64,000 nt of DNA from CBDCFT01 sp965216365. GTDB lineage: Bacteria > Pseudomonadota > Gammaproteobacteria > Arenicellales > CBDCFT01. The DNA is taken from positions 116,113 to 180,112 of the forward strand of contig CBDCFT010000081.1 of the NCBI GenBank assembly GCA_965216365.1, given 5' to 3'. A program made the translations under genes and the position numbers. Positions 8,934 through 18,618 of the stretch are shown here, in pieces (position 1 is the stretch's first letter; each line of letters begins with the position of its first letter). The notes below the pieces were generated by a model. That model saw nothing but the letters and a program-made list of their open reading frames with translations, was not told where the DNA came from and made no database searches.

Positions 8934-11900
8934 GCTACAGGGTTTTCGCCTTCACCGAGATAACGTCGTTGCGCGTCTTTGTCCCAGGCTGCGCGCCGAC
9001 ATATAGAAGCCTGGTCTAACAAGTCCCACAGTTTTACCGAACCGTCTGCCTGTGTGGTGACAAACCAGCCCGCATTTTCACCCGTTGCAACCTGCCATTG
9101 CGCTGCGCCTTTCGTTCCCAGTGCCGTTCCCAACTGCACGCCCAATTCTCTGTCCCACAAACGCACCGTACCATTTCGACTGGTACTCACCAGGGTCATA
9201 TCGTCGTGCAGAAAAGCAACGTCTGTCGCGCCGCCAGGTTGTGGCGTCATCTCTTTCAATACTTCACCGGACTCCACATTCCATATTTTTAACACCTCAT
9301 CCGCATGCGCTGTAGCCAGCAATTTTCTATCTGCTGACCAGGCCAGGCTCCAAATCGTATTGTCATCGGCGACCCATTCATTTTTTAATTCTCCACCGGT
9401 GCTGTCCCAAATTTTTACCGCGCCGATACGATCCGTCACCGCCAGTAGTGCACCATCCGATGATAATTTTAATTTGGTCACGCCGCCTTTGTGCGGCCCC
9501 ATTGCCGAACCATTTGAATCCAGCGACTTTGTATCTGCATTAACATCCCATCGTCTCACCAGGCCATCGGAGCCACCGGTGAAAATAATATTTTTATCCG
9601 GATGAAAAACCAGCGAAGTAATTGCACCATCGTGAATATTGTCGCGTCGTATAAGTTCATTTCCGTTTGTATCCCAAACACCAATTGTTCCCTTCTCATC
9701 GGCCGCAGCGAGAAATGAGCTATCGGGCGCAAAATCTACCGCCCATATACGATTCGACGACAATTCCAGCGCAGCAAATGGCGCTTTACGCGTATCGGCA
9801 TCAACCACATTGACTTTACCCTCTCCGTCACCGACGGCGATTAATTTGCCATTGGGACTCACAGCCAGACCGTATGCACCCGCTTGTAGTTGCAATAACT
9901 CACGAAACAGCTTGTCGTCAGTTTTACGCCACGTCCGTATCACCTGGTCCTGACCCAGGGACGCAAACAACGTGCCTTTGGTTTGCCACCGCGCCGTCAG
10001 CAATTTGAGCGCTATGCTGGGTCAGTGACGAAGCCAACAATTTTTGCTGCGCGACATCCCAAAAATGCAGGCGCCCCTGTTCGTCTCCGGCAATCAACAG
10101 TCCGTCCGCATCAATCTGCACGCCACGCAAGTCTGAAGCAACACCATGAAATGGTTCGTCCAGCTTTTTACCTGTTTTTGCATCCCACAGACGTATACGT
10201 CCATCACTACTGGCCGTGACGAACATCGAACCATCTGAATAAAATTCAATCTCCCAAACATCACTTTGGTGCGCATTGTATTGTGGTATCAGAACTTCGC
10301 CATCCGGAACTTTCCAACCCATGATATGGCCGCGGCCATCGCTCGCTAACAGAATTTTTCCGTCGGGACTAAACTTAACTGCAAGAAGATCCAACACACT
10401 TTCGAACAACACTTTCGGCGTATCCGGTCGATTTATGTCGAACAGCCGCACCGCGCCGTCTTCAGTCGCCGTGGCAAACATATTTTGATCCGGCGAGATA
10501 GCCACACTCCACAGAATACCCTTCAAGTCTGTCAGCAACCTGGGCGGGGAAATAAATGACGGCTCCGAAAAATCCCAGTCCATTACCGTGCCATCCAATC
10601 CCGCTGACAATAGCTGTTTGCCGTCCGTAGAAAATGTCATTTCTTCGATTGCGCCGTTATGTGCTTTGATAGCGCTGCCCAACGGTGAGCCGTTCGCATC
10701 CCACATTTGCATGGTGCCGTCGCGATTCCCCGTAATAACTATATCCTCACTCGGATGAACGGCGACAGTCAGCGCATCGCCCACAACATGCGGTGACGAG
10801 ATCGGTGTGTAAGGCGCTCCGACCAACCCAGCCGTCGCATCGACCAACGCCATGCGTGCTTCCAACGGTGCTCTGTCCGATCTGGCTATGACTTCCGCCG
10901 CCAGCGCCAAAGCTAAACGCGGGTTCTCGTCAACCAAATCCGACGCCTGGGTTGCAAGGGATTGGGACAGTCTGTGCGTGGCGGCTTGCTCGTTTTCACG
11001 CGCGCGCTGTAGCGACGAATAAGCAATAACGGTGGAAATCACCGCAGCGATGGTAAGACTACTCAGCGCCGCAAACGCAAGCCGTCGATTTCGTTTACTG
11101 CGTTTGGTCGTCGCTTTTTCAGTTCGCTCTCCCGCCTCCAAAAATTCCAACTCTGTGCGATTCAAATGTTGCTTGTGGTTTTGCGCCCACTCCATCGATG
11201 CTGCGAGGGTGGTGCCACGATAGAGCAAATCCGGGTTGCGCTCGCCTTCCTCCCATTCCGCCGCTGCCCGTTCAATGCGTTGATGCGCACGTAGTTCGTC
11301 ACGCGATTGACTGATCCATTCCTGTAAACGTGGCCAGCTGGCGATAATTGCCTCATGGGCCAATTGAATAACATTGCCATCAATAGTCAACAAGCGCGCT
11401 TCAACCAATGCATCTGCCACACCCTGCATAACATCGGGCTCTATATCGGCCTGAATTTCCGATACTGCAATCGGTCGGCGCGTATCCGGCACACCGTCAC
11501 CCGGGCTAATCATTCTCAGCAACAAACGCTTTGCGGCGTCGCGTTCATTATTATCAAAACGATCGGTCAACAGTGATTCCGCGCTTTTCCCGATAGCTCC
11601 GGCGACCCCACCGGCCGCATGATAGGTCTCAACCGACAATCGCGTACCGCTGCGCCGGCGCCAGGTTTCCGCCATCGCATGGGACACCAACGGTAACGCA
11701 CCCGCCGTCGTACCGCCTTCCGCCAAAACAGCTTCGATTAACTCGTCATCGAGTTGCAATCCGGCACGCCGCGCCGGTTCCATGATCGCTTCGCGCAACT
11801 CCGCACGGCTCATGGGTCCAACCAAAACCTGATTATCGGTGATCTTTTTTGCCAACCAGGGGAAACGCGACGACGCACCGTAGAAATCAGCGCGAATAAT

Positions 11901-13310
11901 CAGTATGAGGCGAACACGGCTTGCGGCAGGATCGACAATTGATGCCAACAAATCAAGAAACTTGTCGCGAACCTCTTGTGAATGATTAAAGGTAAACAAC
12001 TCCTCGAATTGATCGATGCAAATGAGTACGCCACCAGTGGCATCACTCATCTGGTCGGTCATGCGCCGCCAACGCGAATCGTCCGCGGAGCTGTAGCCGC
12101 CGCTGCTGGAAACACCGCGAATCGAATCGAGTCCCTGCGCAAGTTGGTAATCCATCTCCTTTATGGGATCACTGCCAGGTGTAAACAAAACCACTGGCCA
12201 GCGATCACTGTCCGGGTAGGCACCACCTTTGATGGCGGGAATCAATCCAGCACGAATGAGCGACGACTTGCCGCTACCGGAAGCACCGCCGATTACCAAC
12301 ACGCGATTGGTTTGCAAACGCGACACCAGATCGCGCACCATGTTGTCGCGCCCGTAAAAACGCCCGGCATCACCCGGTTGAAAAGCGGCCAGCCCCTGGT
12401 ACGGGCAAAGATCCGCGCCGTAACGCAAGCCCGCTCGACTCGAGTCCTGATCGCTTGTTCCTATTGCCTTGTTTACCGCAGCGTGCCACTCGCGAATGTC
12501 GGCAAAACGATCATGCATATCGCGCGCCAGGCCGCGTTGCATGACCGGCGCCCAGCGATCGTCAAGCGATCCCAGCATGCGTTCGGGTTGTGTTGTTTCG
12601 GTCGGCGGCTCACCGGTCATCACGGCGTACAACACAGCGGTGGCACCGTATACGTCGGTAGCCGGTCCGATTTCGGCACGCGGATCCAATTGTTCGGGTG
12701 CACGAAAGCGCGGCGTGCCTGCTGCTATCGTATGCTCGGCCTTGGAAAATTCAACGTCTTTCGCCAAGCCAAGATCGCCCAGCAGAATTCGCTCGTCATG
12801 CGCAATCAATCCGGAACGCATGGCGGTCACAACATCGCCACGCACATTTGCACTACCGGAACTGATCGTTTCGATCAATAAATTGCGCGGTTTTACATCG
12901 CGATGAACGACGCCCACCATATGCAATGCCGACAAGGAATCAGCCAGCGCATCGACTATCGCCTGCAGGCTGACGTTATCTACACCAGTGCTGACACGCG
13001 CTTCAATACGATCAGCGAGGGTTCCGCGTTCGGCCAGATCCATTACGAAAAAGGGCCGACCGTCATCCAGTTCACCAATATCATGCACGGTTATCAAATG
13101 ATCGCAACGTACACGACGCAGCAAGCGCGCTTCTTCGACGAATCGTTGTCTTATGTCGGCATCGGCTGCCCAACTGGAATCCAGAATTTTGATCGCGACG
13201 GAATCGCCGAGCGCTTCGTCTTCAGCACGAACAACGACACCGAACCCGCCTTCCCCAAGGATGCTACCAGTACGGTAGCGTCCTATTTGGCCGGGTAACT
13301 CAGAACTCAC
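8927..13310 (-). CDS. Ser/Thr protein kinase-nSTAND ATPase-transmembrane-WD40 fusion, one frameshift
   Basis: About 1460 aa after joining two frames. Residues 11-280 are a Hanks-type kinase (GEGGFG 19-24, K41, HRDVK 136-140, DLG 179-181, APE 204-206), likely active. Residues 303-700 form a novel-STAND-type P-loop NTPase (YGRDNMV, Walker A GGASGSGKSS 341-350, Walker B LICIDQFEE). A transmembrane helix lies at about 743-764, followed by an extended WD40 propeller region (repeated D-G-x-[IV]-[RK]-[LI]-W-D ends) to the C-terminus. Removing one base of the three-base run 10004-10006 joins SAQ to LLTARWQTKGTLFASLGQDQ. If the helix is a membrane anchor, kinase and propeller lie on opposite sides unless the topology differs. 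The stop overlaps the FHA-cyclase start. Confidence 0.9.
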
Positions 13311-13454
13311 TGCATTAGCGAGGTTTGCAAACCACAGACTTTATTGCAGTTGCGAGAACGCGCCTGCGAGTTCCGAGTCCGGATTGTTTGCAAACCAAAA
13401 ACCAGCGCTACATTGTAGATTTTCCAGCTAACACACTACCCCCCGATAGAGCGT

Positions 13455-13907
13455 TTACAGGTGCGCGCTGACATCCACACATTGAACGGCGGATGCGTCG
13501 AGTACAGCATGATCGCGATCCGCTGCGGTCACGCATATTGTGGTTGATTCACCGCGATTCTCCACAGATAACGCACCGTCCGACACATACACCGGATAAA
13601 TATCTGTCGGTACCCAGTCGCCTTGGGTAAAACCTTTTGCTTCGGCGTCACTGCTCACCTGCTCCGCGGTATATGTGTCCCAGTAAACATGAATATGATT
13701 ACGCGACACGTCAGGTAAAAAATTGGCTTCCCAGGTAATCTCCAGTTCGCTGCCGGATGGCGCCACATTGGTAATCTGTATAGTGCATCCGTCTGCCGGA
13801 CAGGCGTTGGCGACCGGTGTTTCGGCGCTCGCCGTCCCACTATTCAAACCAGCCGCTAACATAAAAACACCTAACGATACGGGTACAAATCTTGATTTAG
13901 TCTCCAT
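13455..13907 (-). CDS. Secreted protein of unknown function
   Basis: 150 aa from ATG 13905-13907, chosen because AGGAGA lies 8 bases upstream and a signal peptide follows directly (FVPVSLGVFMLAAGLNSGTA, cleavage after ASA). The mature part is a compact beta-rich domain starting ETPVANACPADGCTIQITNV. It has four cysteines and the unusual aromatic-histidine stretch NHIHVYWDTY, which could bind metal. I do not recognise the family. Export to the periplasm or beyond follows from the signal sequence. It is the next gene upstream of no obvious partner: the kinase lies downstream on the same strand, but 144 bases away in the opposite reading order. Confidence 0.6.
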   Translation of the reverse strand: METKSRFVPVSLGVFMLAAGLNSGTASAETPVANACPADGCTIQITNVAPSGSELEITWEANFLPDVSRNHIHVYWDTYTAEQVSSDAEAKGFTQGDWVPTDIYPVYVSDGALSVENRGESTTICVTAADRDHAVLDASAVQCVDVSAHL

Positions 13908-14047
13908 CACCAGTCTCCTATTTAAATGAATATTGATTTTTCTATATACGAGTCCAACAAGTTTAATCGCGTTGGGCAATGACTGTCGATACCCTATTTG
14001 AGTGATATTCAACCGCTTAAGCGCTGAGTTGAGTTATTTTACCGCGC

Positions 14048-14908
14048 TTAAAACAACCGATGAATATACAAGTCTGGCCGCTGGTCATTACCGCCGCTGG
14101 TAACACGTGTAGCGCGATTAACGGAAATCTCGTGCACGTAAATATTGTGTCCGTTCACTTCCGATTCGCTGACCAACCAGTCTTCCTTATTTGACCAGGC
14201 CTGATTGTCAAACTTCTCGCCCGGCGGTGCGCTAATGCTGAAACGTTTCTCGCCTGTTATCCAATCAATCAAATCAAGTTTCTTATGGCCACCCTGAAGA
14301 TTGGAAACCCACTTACCGCTGGGCGGCATACCGGCGGAACATCCGTCTGCAAGGTGTTGTTTCCTGCCACTATTCAAATCAAAACCGTAAACGCCAAACC
14401 CGCCGAAAAGTTCTTTGATCGTCACCGCGAGTCGCGTACCGTCTTCAACAATGTCCAGCTCCTGAAAGCGATAGCCCTCGATCACCGTGCGAACATCCCG
14501 GGATTGAATCGATACCGAAAAAATTGCCGTACCATCGATAAACAAAACCTCTTTACCATTGGGGTGGTAAGCGACTGCACGCGGCTTTCCTGCCTTGGCC
14601 AATAGCTCCAGGTTACTGCCATCGGGTTTTACCCGTACAATTTTGTTATCTTTTATAAAAGCAATGTATCGCCCGTCCGGCGACCATCGCGGGTAAGCAC
14701 CGCCTTTTGCAATCAGCTTAGCTTTTGAACGGCCGATGTTCGTTTTATAAATTCCATCAGCGCGCTGATAAACAACCGCAGCCCGCATGCGTTGGGACAA
14801 TTCGTCAACCGTACCCAGTGAAACAGGCGGTACTTGCCGCGCCCAGACAAAGGAGATCGAGCCTACTAAGACCAGTACATAAACTATAAAACTCGCTCGA
14901 GTAATCAT
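14048..14908 (-). CDS. PD40/TolB-like beta-propeller protein with N-terminal signal anchor
   Basis: The protein has WD40-like PD40 repeats of the TolB/periplasmic propeller kind, for example YPRWSPDGRYIAFIKDN, HPNGKEVLFIDG and PSGKWVSNLQGG, over about 240 residues. The start at 14908 (MITRASFIVYVLVLVG) places a hydrophobic signal or anchor at the N-terminus; an upstream ATG at 14956 would add 16 residues before it. The protein is expected in the periplasm. No pal, tolA or peptidase gene is adjacent, so a Tol-system role is not supported. Function unknown; probably a binding or sensor scaffold. Confidence 0.65.
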   Translation of the reverse strand: MITRASFIVYVLVLVGSISFVWARQVPPVSLGTVDELSQRMRAAVVYQRADGIYKTNIGRSKAKLIAKGGAYPRWSPDGRYIAFIKDNKIVRVKPDGSNLELLAKAGKPRAVAYHPNGKEVLFIDGTAIFSVSIQSRDVRTVIEGYRFQELDIVEDGTRLAVTIKELFGGFGVYGFDLNSGRKQHLADGCSAGMPPSGKWVSNLQGGHKKLDLIDWITGEKRFSISAPPGEKFDNQAWSNKEDWLVSESEVNGHNIYVHEISVNRATRVTSGGNDQRPDLYIHRLF

Positions 14909-15047
14909 CGTCTTACTCTTCGCGACAGGAAAAATATTCATAAACCTGTTTCGCATGGTGTTGGTGGTAGCAGGCAGCGGAGGTTAAACTCCAGGCATAC
15001 GGGGTTTTAATCATGCAATAATAAATCCGGATAAAGCCAGTTAGATC

Positions 15048-15812
15048 GTGAAATCAACCAGTAAGTTGCAGCAAAGCGGCGCTAAAGGAGTAGTCTCCGA
15101 TCAATCCTTGGGGGCTATCGCAAAATATCGCGCCGTCTATACCGGCCAAACGGGCTGGCTGTATTTTATCAAGTTTGAACTGCTTACCAGCGTACTCATT
15201 GGATTCCCCGGTGCGCTCGGATTGTGGTTACGCAAAACTTTCTATCCCTCCTTATTTCGTTATTGTGGAAAAAATGTCGTATTTGGCCGCAATGTGATTC
15301 TGCGACACCCACAGCGAATTTCTATCGGCGACAACTCGGTTATCGGTGACGATGTAACGCTGGACGCTAAAGGAGAACAAGGCGACGGTATTCGACTGGG
15401 CAACGGTGTATTCATCGGCAAAGGTACATTGTTCTCCATGCTCGAAGGCACCATCGAAATCGACGATGGCACCAGCATCGGCACATATTGCCGTATCGGC
15501 GCGATGACCCATACACGCATCGGTAAAAAAGTTCTCTTAGCCGCGTATGTTTATATTGTGGGCGCCGACCATGAAAGCACACGAACGGATACCCCGATTA
15601 TCGATCAGCCCAATTATTCAAAAGGCGGAGTCACAATCGGCGACGGCAGTTGGCTGGGCGCTAAAGTGACTGTAATGGATGGCGTTAACATCGAAAATGA
15701 CAGCATTATCGGGGCTCATGCTGTGGTAGCCGAAGATATTCCCGCATTCTCGATTGCCCTGGGTATTCCGGCAAAAGTCATCAAGAACCGAAAAGACGAA
15801 ACCGACGCTTAA
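15048..15812 (+). CDS. Left-handed beta-helix (hexapeptide repeat) acyltransferase
   Basis: 254 aa with a run of hexapeptide repeats in the C-terminal two thirds (IGDNSVIGDDVTL, IGKGTLF, IDDGTSIGTYCRIGA, IGDGSWLGAKVTV), ending in the typical ALGIPAKVIKNR. Such trimeric enzymes transfer acetyl or acyl groups to sugars and polysaccharide precursors. The catalytic histidine is probably in GADHES. An N-terminal part of about 80 residues contains a hydrophobic patch (LLTSVLIGFPGALGLW) and may dock to the membrane. The start is GTG with a weak ribosome site, so the exact start is uncertain. The end overlaps the convergent protease gene by 4 bases. Confidence 0.8.
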   Translation: MKSTSKLQQSGAKGVVSDQSLGAIAKYRAVYTGQTGWLYFIKFELLTSVLIGFPGALGLWLRKTFYPSLFRYCGKNVVFGRNVILRHPQRISIGDNSVIGDDVTLDAKGEQGDGIRLGNGVFIGKGTLFSMLEGTIEIDDGTSIGTYCRIGAMTHTRIGKKVLLAAYVYIVGADHESTRTDTPIIDQPNYSKGGVTIGDGSWLGAKVTVMDGVNIENDSIIGAHAVVAEDIPAFSIALGIPAKVIKNRKDETDA

Positions 15813-16456
15813 CCCACAAACGTAATAAATGGCAGCACACTCTTACTAAAATTCATCAACGTACTGAATACCGGCAAACCGGCGATACTCAACAATATCA
15901 AGCCCATTAATGCGAATGCACCGTATTGTGCGTTCAGTTGGTGATAACGATAACCCAGATTGCCGGGCAGAAAATACGGCAGAATGTAGTGCCCATCCAA
16001 GGGGCCGAGAGGAATCAGGTTAAACAACATTAGCAAAATATTGATTTGAGCCAGGTAAATCAGAAGCGTGATTTGACCCTTTCCCTGAAAGAACTCCAAG
16101 CCGCTAAAGTAATACCCCCATGTAAATAGATTTATCGCTATCACCGCCAGAACAAGATTCATAAACGGCCCGGCAAATGCCACGGCGGCGCTGGCCCAGG
16201 GATGGCGCATTTTGCGCGGATTAACCGGCACGGGTTTGGCGTACCCGAAACCCACCATCACCACCATTAACAACCCCATCGGATCGATGTGGGCCAGCGG
16301 GTTTAAATTCAACCGGCCCATCTGTTCCGCGGTATCGTCGCCAAAATACTTGGCCGCGGCGGCATGCCCAAACTCGTGGAATGTCAGCGAAAAAATGATT
16401 GCAAACAGAATGATCGCAAACAGCCCGACCTGACCATTACTCAACAGGTTAATCAT
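15809..16456 (-). CDS. Site-2 protease family (M50) membrane metalloprotease
   Basis: 215 aa, almost entirely hydrophobic, with the zinc motif FHEFGHA in the first third and the second ligand motif LIPLGPLDG near residue 150. Both are diagnostic of the S2P/M50 group. About five to six membrane segments are visible. There is no PDZ domain, unlike RseP, so it belongs to the short YwhC/Rip-like subgroup that cleaves within the membrane. Its substrate is unknown. The two genes nearest on either side are convergent or far away, so it is probably monocistronic. Confidence 0.88.
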   Translation of the reverse strand: MINLLSNGQVGLFAIILFAIIFSLTFHEFGHAAAAKYFGDDTAEQMGRLNLNPLAHIDPMGLLMVVMVGFGYAKPVPVNPRKMRHPWASAAVAFAGPFMNLVLAVIAINLFTWGYYFSGLEFFQGKGQITLLIYLAQINILLMLFNLIPLGPLDGHYILPYFLPGNLGYRYHQLNAQYGAFALMGLILLSIAGLPVFSTLMNFSKSVLPFITFVG

Positions 16457-16696
16457 GCTCTAAAAATGCCTGGTTACTCAATGTATTGACGCTTTCGCGT
16501 ATTGGATTTGCTCACACCCCTGCATAGTATAGCTGTTCACATAGACTGAGAATAATTAAAACTGTCACAAAACAGCGACGCGGAAAGTACTCTAAATTAA
16601 GCCTCTTCAAACTACTTATGCTGTACGTGACATCATCACGACAAAACATCTCATCATCACATGCGGAAAGCTAATAAATACCGGGGTCTTGCAGTG

Positions 16697-16713
16697 CTGG
16701 CACAAAAGTTGCT
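16697..16713 (+). promoter_or_regulatory. Sigma-54 (RpoN)-type -24/-12 promoter
   Basis: CTGGCAC at 16697-16703 and TTGCT at 16709-16713 match the consensus YTGGCACGN4TTGCW with the invariant GG and GC exactly 10 bases apart. The predicted transcription start near 16724 leaves about 29 bases before the ATG of the small lipoprotein gene, which has its own AAAGGAGA ribosome site. No activator binding site was identified. Confidence 0.65.
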
Positions 16714-16752
16714 GCCATCAAACTGCTAGTTAACTCAAAGGAGACTGTGAAA

Positions 16753-16923
16753 ATGTTGACTCGAAAATCAGTGTTACCCACTTTAATCGCCCTTTTATTC
16801 AGCCTCGGTCTGACAGCTTGTGACACACAAGCACCGCAGAATATGGAAGGCACGGATGCGGGAGCGGCCGATCAGCAATCCGGCATGAGTAGCGAGGGAA
16901 CACAAACCGATCAACAGCAGTAA
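16753..16923 (+). CDS. Small lipoprotein (56 aa)
   Basis: The gene starts at ATG 16753 with AAAGGAGA 6-7 bases upstream. The product begins MLTRKSVLPTLIALLFSLGL followed by the lipobox LTAC, so signal peptidase II should cleave before Cys and a lipid should be attached. The mature peptide is about 33 residues, polar, rich in Gln, Gly, Ser and Thr (repeated Q-Q/T-D-Q) and probably unstructured. It resembles small stress-related envelope lipoproteins only in general design. A sigma-54-type promoter precedes it and a terminator follows, so it is a complete single-gene unit. Confidence 0.72.
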   Translation: MLTRKSVLPTLIALLFSLGLTACDTQAPQNMEGTDAGAADQQSGMSSEGTQTDQQQ

Positions 16924-16987
16924 CGTAAGGACGGCGTAGATCGTCGATGCCGGACAACTGAAGTTGCCCGGTTTCGGCGATTCTTAA

Positions 16988-17011
16988 TCCGGTAAATGCC
17001 GGAGGTTTTTT
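16988..17011 (+). terminator. Rho-independent terminator after the small lipoprotein gene
   Basis: A short hairpin (TCCGG, loop TAAATG, CCGGA at 16988-17003) is followed by GG and six T residues at 17006-17011. It lies 65 bases after the lipoprotein stop. The stem is short, so strength is uncertain. Confidence 0.55.
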
Positions 17012-17065
17012 GTTGTCTGAATTCTTGTTGCTTAAATTAACCGTGTTTGCATTAAAGTACGCAAC

Positions 17066-17707
17066 ATGCAAACCGTGCCCCACATCACCTGGTACTTCGA
17101 TTTCATCTCTCCCTATGCGTATCTGCAATGCGAACAGCTGGACAAACTGCAGGCACAAACAAAACTAACTGCTAAACCGGTTCTGTTTGCCGGATTACTT
17201 AAACACTGGGGACAACTCGGTCCCGCGGAAGTCGCACCAAAACGCGTGTTTATGTTTCAACACATCGCCTGGGAAGCACAACAAAAGAATATCGACTTTA
17301 AACTTCCCCCGGCTCATCCATTCAATCCCTTGCCTGCGCTGCGGCTCGCCATCGCACTGGACAGCGATTTAGAAACGGTGAAGGCTATTTTCAGATATAT
17401 CTGGACACAGGACCAACCGGCAGACGATCCGGACGTCATGACTGAACTGGCGGCATCGTTGGGCGATGCCAATGCAATGGAGAAAACCCATCTGCAATCG
17501 GTAAAAGATCAATTACGGCAAAATACGCAAGATGCTATTGCAAACAACATCTTTGGTGTGCCGACTTTACGTGTCAATGGCAGAAATTTTTGGGGAGCGG
17601 ATTCATTGGATTTTTTACTGGACTATTTGCAAAACCCCGACCTGTTCGACAACGAGTCGATGCGCCGCGCCGAAACCATACCTATTGGCCAGGAACGGCG
17701 GCGATAG
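17066..17707 (+). CDS. 2-hydroxychromene-2-carboxylate isomerase family (DsbA-like fold)
   Basis: 213 aa with the HCCA isomerase/GST-kappa signature: N-terminal WYFDFISPYAYLQCEQ carrying the glutathione-activating serine, and the C-terminal FGVPTLRVNGRNFWGADSLD. Family members catalyse glutathione-dependent isomerisation in naphthalene-type catabolism, or act as disulfide-like oxidoreductases. No other aromatic ring-degradation gene is adjacent, so the true substrate is unknown. It is convergent with the SDR gene, the two stops being 14 bases apart. Confidence 0.85.
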   Translation: MQTVPHITWYFDFISPYAYLQCEQLDKLQAQTKLTAKPVLFAGLLKHWGQLGPAEVAPKRVFMFQHIAWEAQQKNIDFKLPPAHPFNPLPALRLAIALDSDLETVKAIFRYIWTQDQPADDPDVMTELAASLGDANAMEKTHLQSVKDQLRQNTQDAIANNIFGVPTLRVNGRNFWGADSLDFLLDYLQNPDLFDNESMRRAETIPIGQERRR

Positions 17708-17721
17708 AAAAAAACCTTGCA

Positions 17722-18486
17722 CTAACGCGGCTGTAATCGTATCGCTCCGTCCAAACGGATGACATCGCCGTTTAACATTTCGTTTTCAACAATGTGGCCC
17801 ACTAAACGGGCATATTCTTCAGGCTGGCCGAAACGTTTCGGAAACGGCACCTGACTCGATAAACTTTCGCGTATTTCATCAGACATGCCGCGCAACATCG
17901 GCGTGTCGATCAAACCCGGCGCGATAGTCATGACGCGAATTCCCTGACTGGCGAACTCGCGGGCGCTTTGAATGGTCAGCGCTACCACCCCGCCTTTTGA
18001 AGCGCTATACGCTGCCTGACCGATTTGACCTTCGAATGCCGCTACCGATGCGGTATTCACAATAACCCCGCGTTCACCGCTGTCGCCGGTCGCTTCCAGT
18101 TCATACATTCTGGCCGCAACCAGCCGAATCATATTGAATGTACCGACGAGGTTAATGTCGATCACCCGTTTGAAATCGTCCAGCGGCATGGGGCCGTCGC
18201 GCCCAACCGTGCGCTGACCGGTCGCAATACCAGCGCAGTTAACCAGCAAGCGCGGTATACCCATACTACTCACTGCACCCGCGACAGCTTGTTCCGCGCT
18301 GGTGGCATCAGCTACATCACAGGCGAATGCCTTGCCGTCAATATCATCGGCAACTTGTCGCGCCGCGTCTTCATTCAAGTCAAACAATGCGACCCTGGCA
18401 CCCTGCTGTACCAGGTAACGCGCCGTCGCTTCGCCCATGCCGGAACCCGCTCCGGTCACTACTGCTGTAATGCCTGCAATTTGCAT
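17722..18486 (-). CDS. SDR-family NAD(P)-dependent oxidoreductase (3-hydroxyacyl-CoA dehydrogenase-like)
   Basis: 254 aa, classical short-chain dehydrogenase. The N-terminal cofactor motif is TGAGSGMG; NCAGIA and the catalytic S/YxxxK (NTASVA, YSASKGG) are present. An acidic residue after beta-2 (ALFDLNE) indicates NAD(H) preference. Overall it resembles type II 3-hydroxyacyl-CoA/2-methyl-3-hydroxybutyryl-CoA dehydrogenases (HSD17B10-like), which would fit the fatty-acid and PHA genes nearby. It is divergent from the ETF-QO gene with a 132-base shared promoter region. Confidence 0.85.
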   Translation of the reverse strand: MQIAGITAVVTGAGSGMGEATARYLVQQGARVALFDLNEDAARQVADDIDGKAFACDVADATSAEQAVAGAVSSMGIPRLLVNCAGIATGQRTVGRDGPMPLDDFKRVIDINLVGTFNMIRLVAARMYELEATGDSGERGVIVNTASVAAFEGQIGQAAYSASKGGVVALTIQSAREFASQGIRVMTIAPGLIDTPMLRGMSDEIRESLSSQVPFPKRFGQPEEYARLVGHIVENEMLNGDVIRLDGAIRLQPR

Positions 18487-18618
18487 CTCGCTACCTACTA
18501 TCTCTTGGGAATATGGATGGCTATACTACCAAAATCGTGTACAGCAAATAGTTACAGACGCAGCGCCTTCGCGTGTGCAGCTTTCACCCAGTTCTGACAA
18601 TTTATCGAGGTGTCATCC

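Noticed and set aside
8927..10003. Separate WD40 protein starting at TTG 10003
   Set aside because: A one-base change in the run 10004-10006 joins it to the upstream kinase-STAND frame within one propeller, so a separate gene is less likely.
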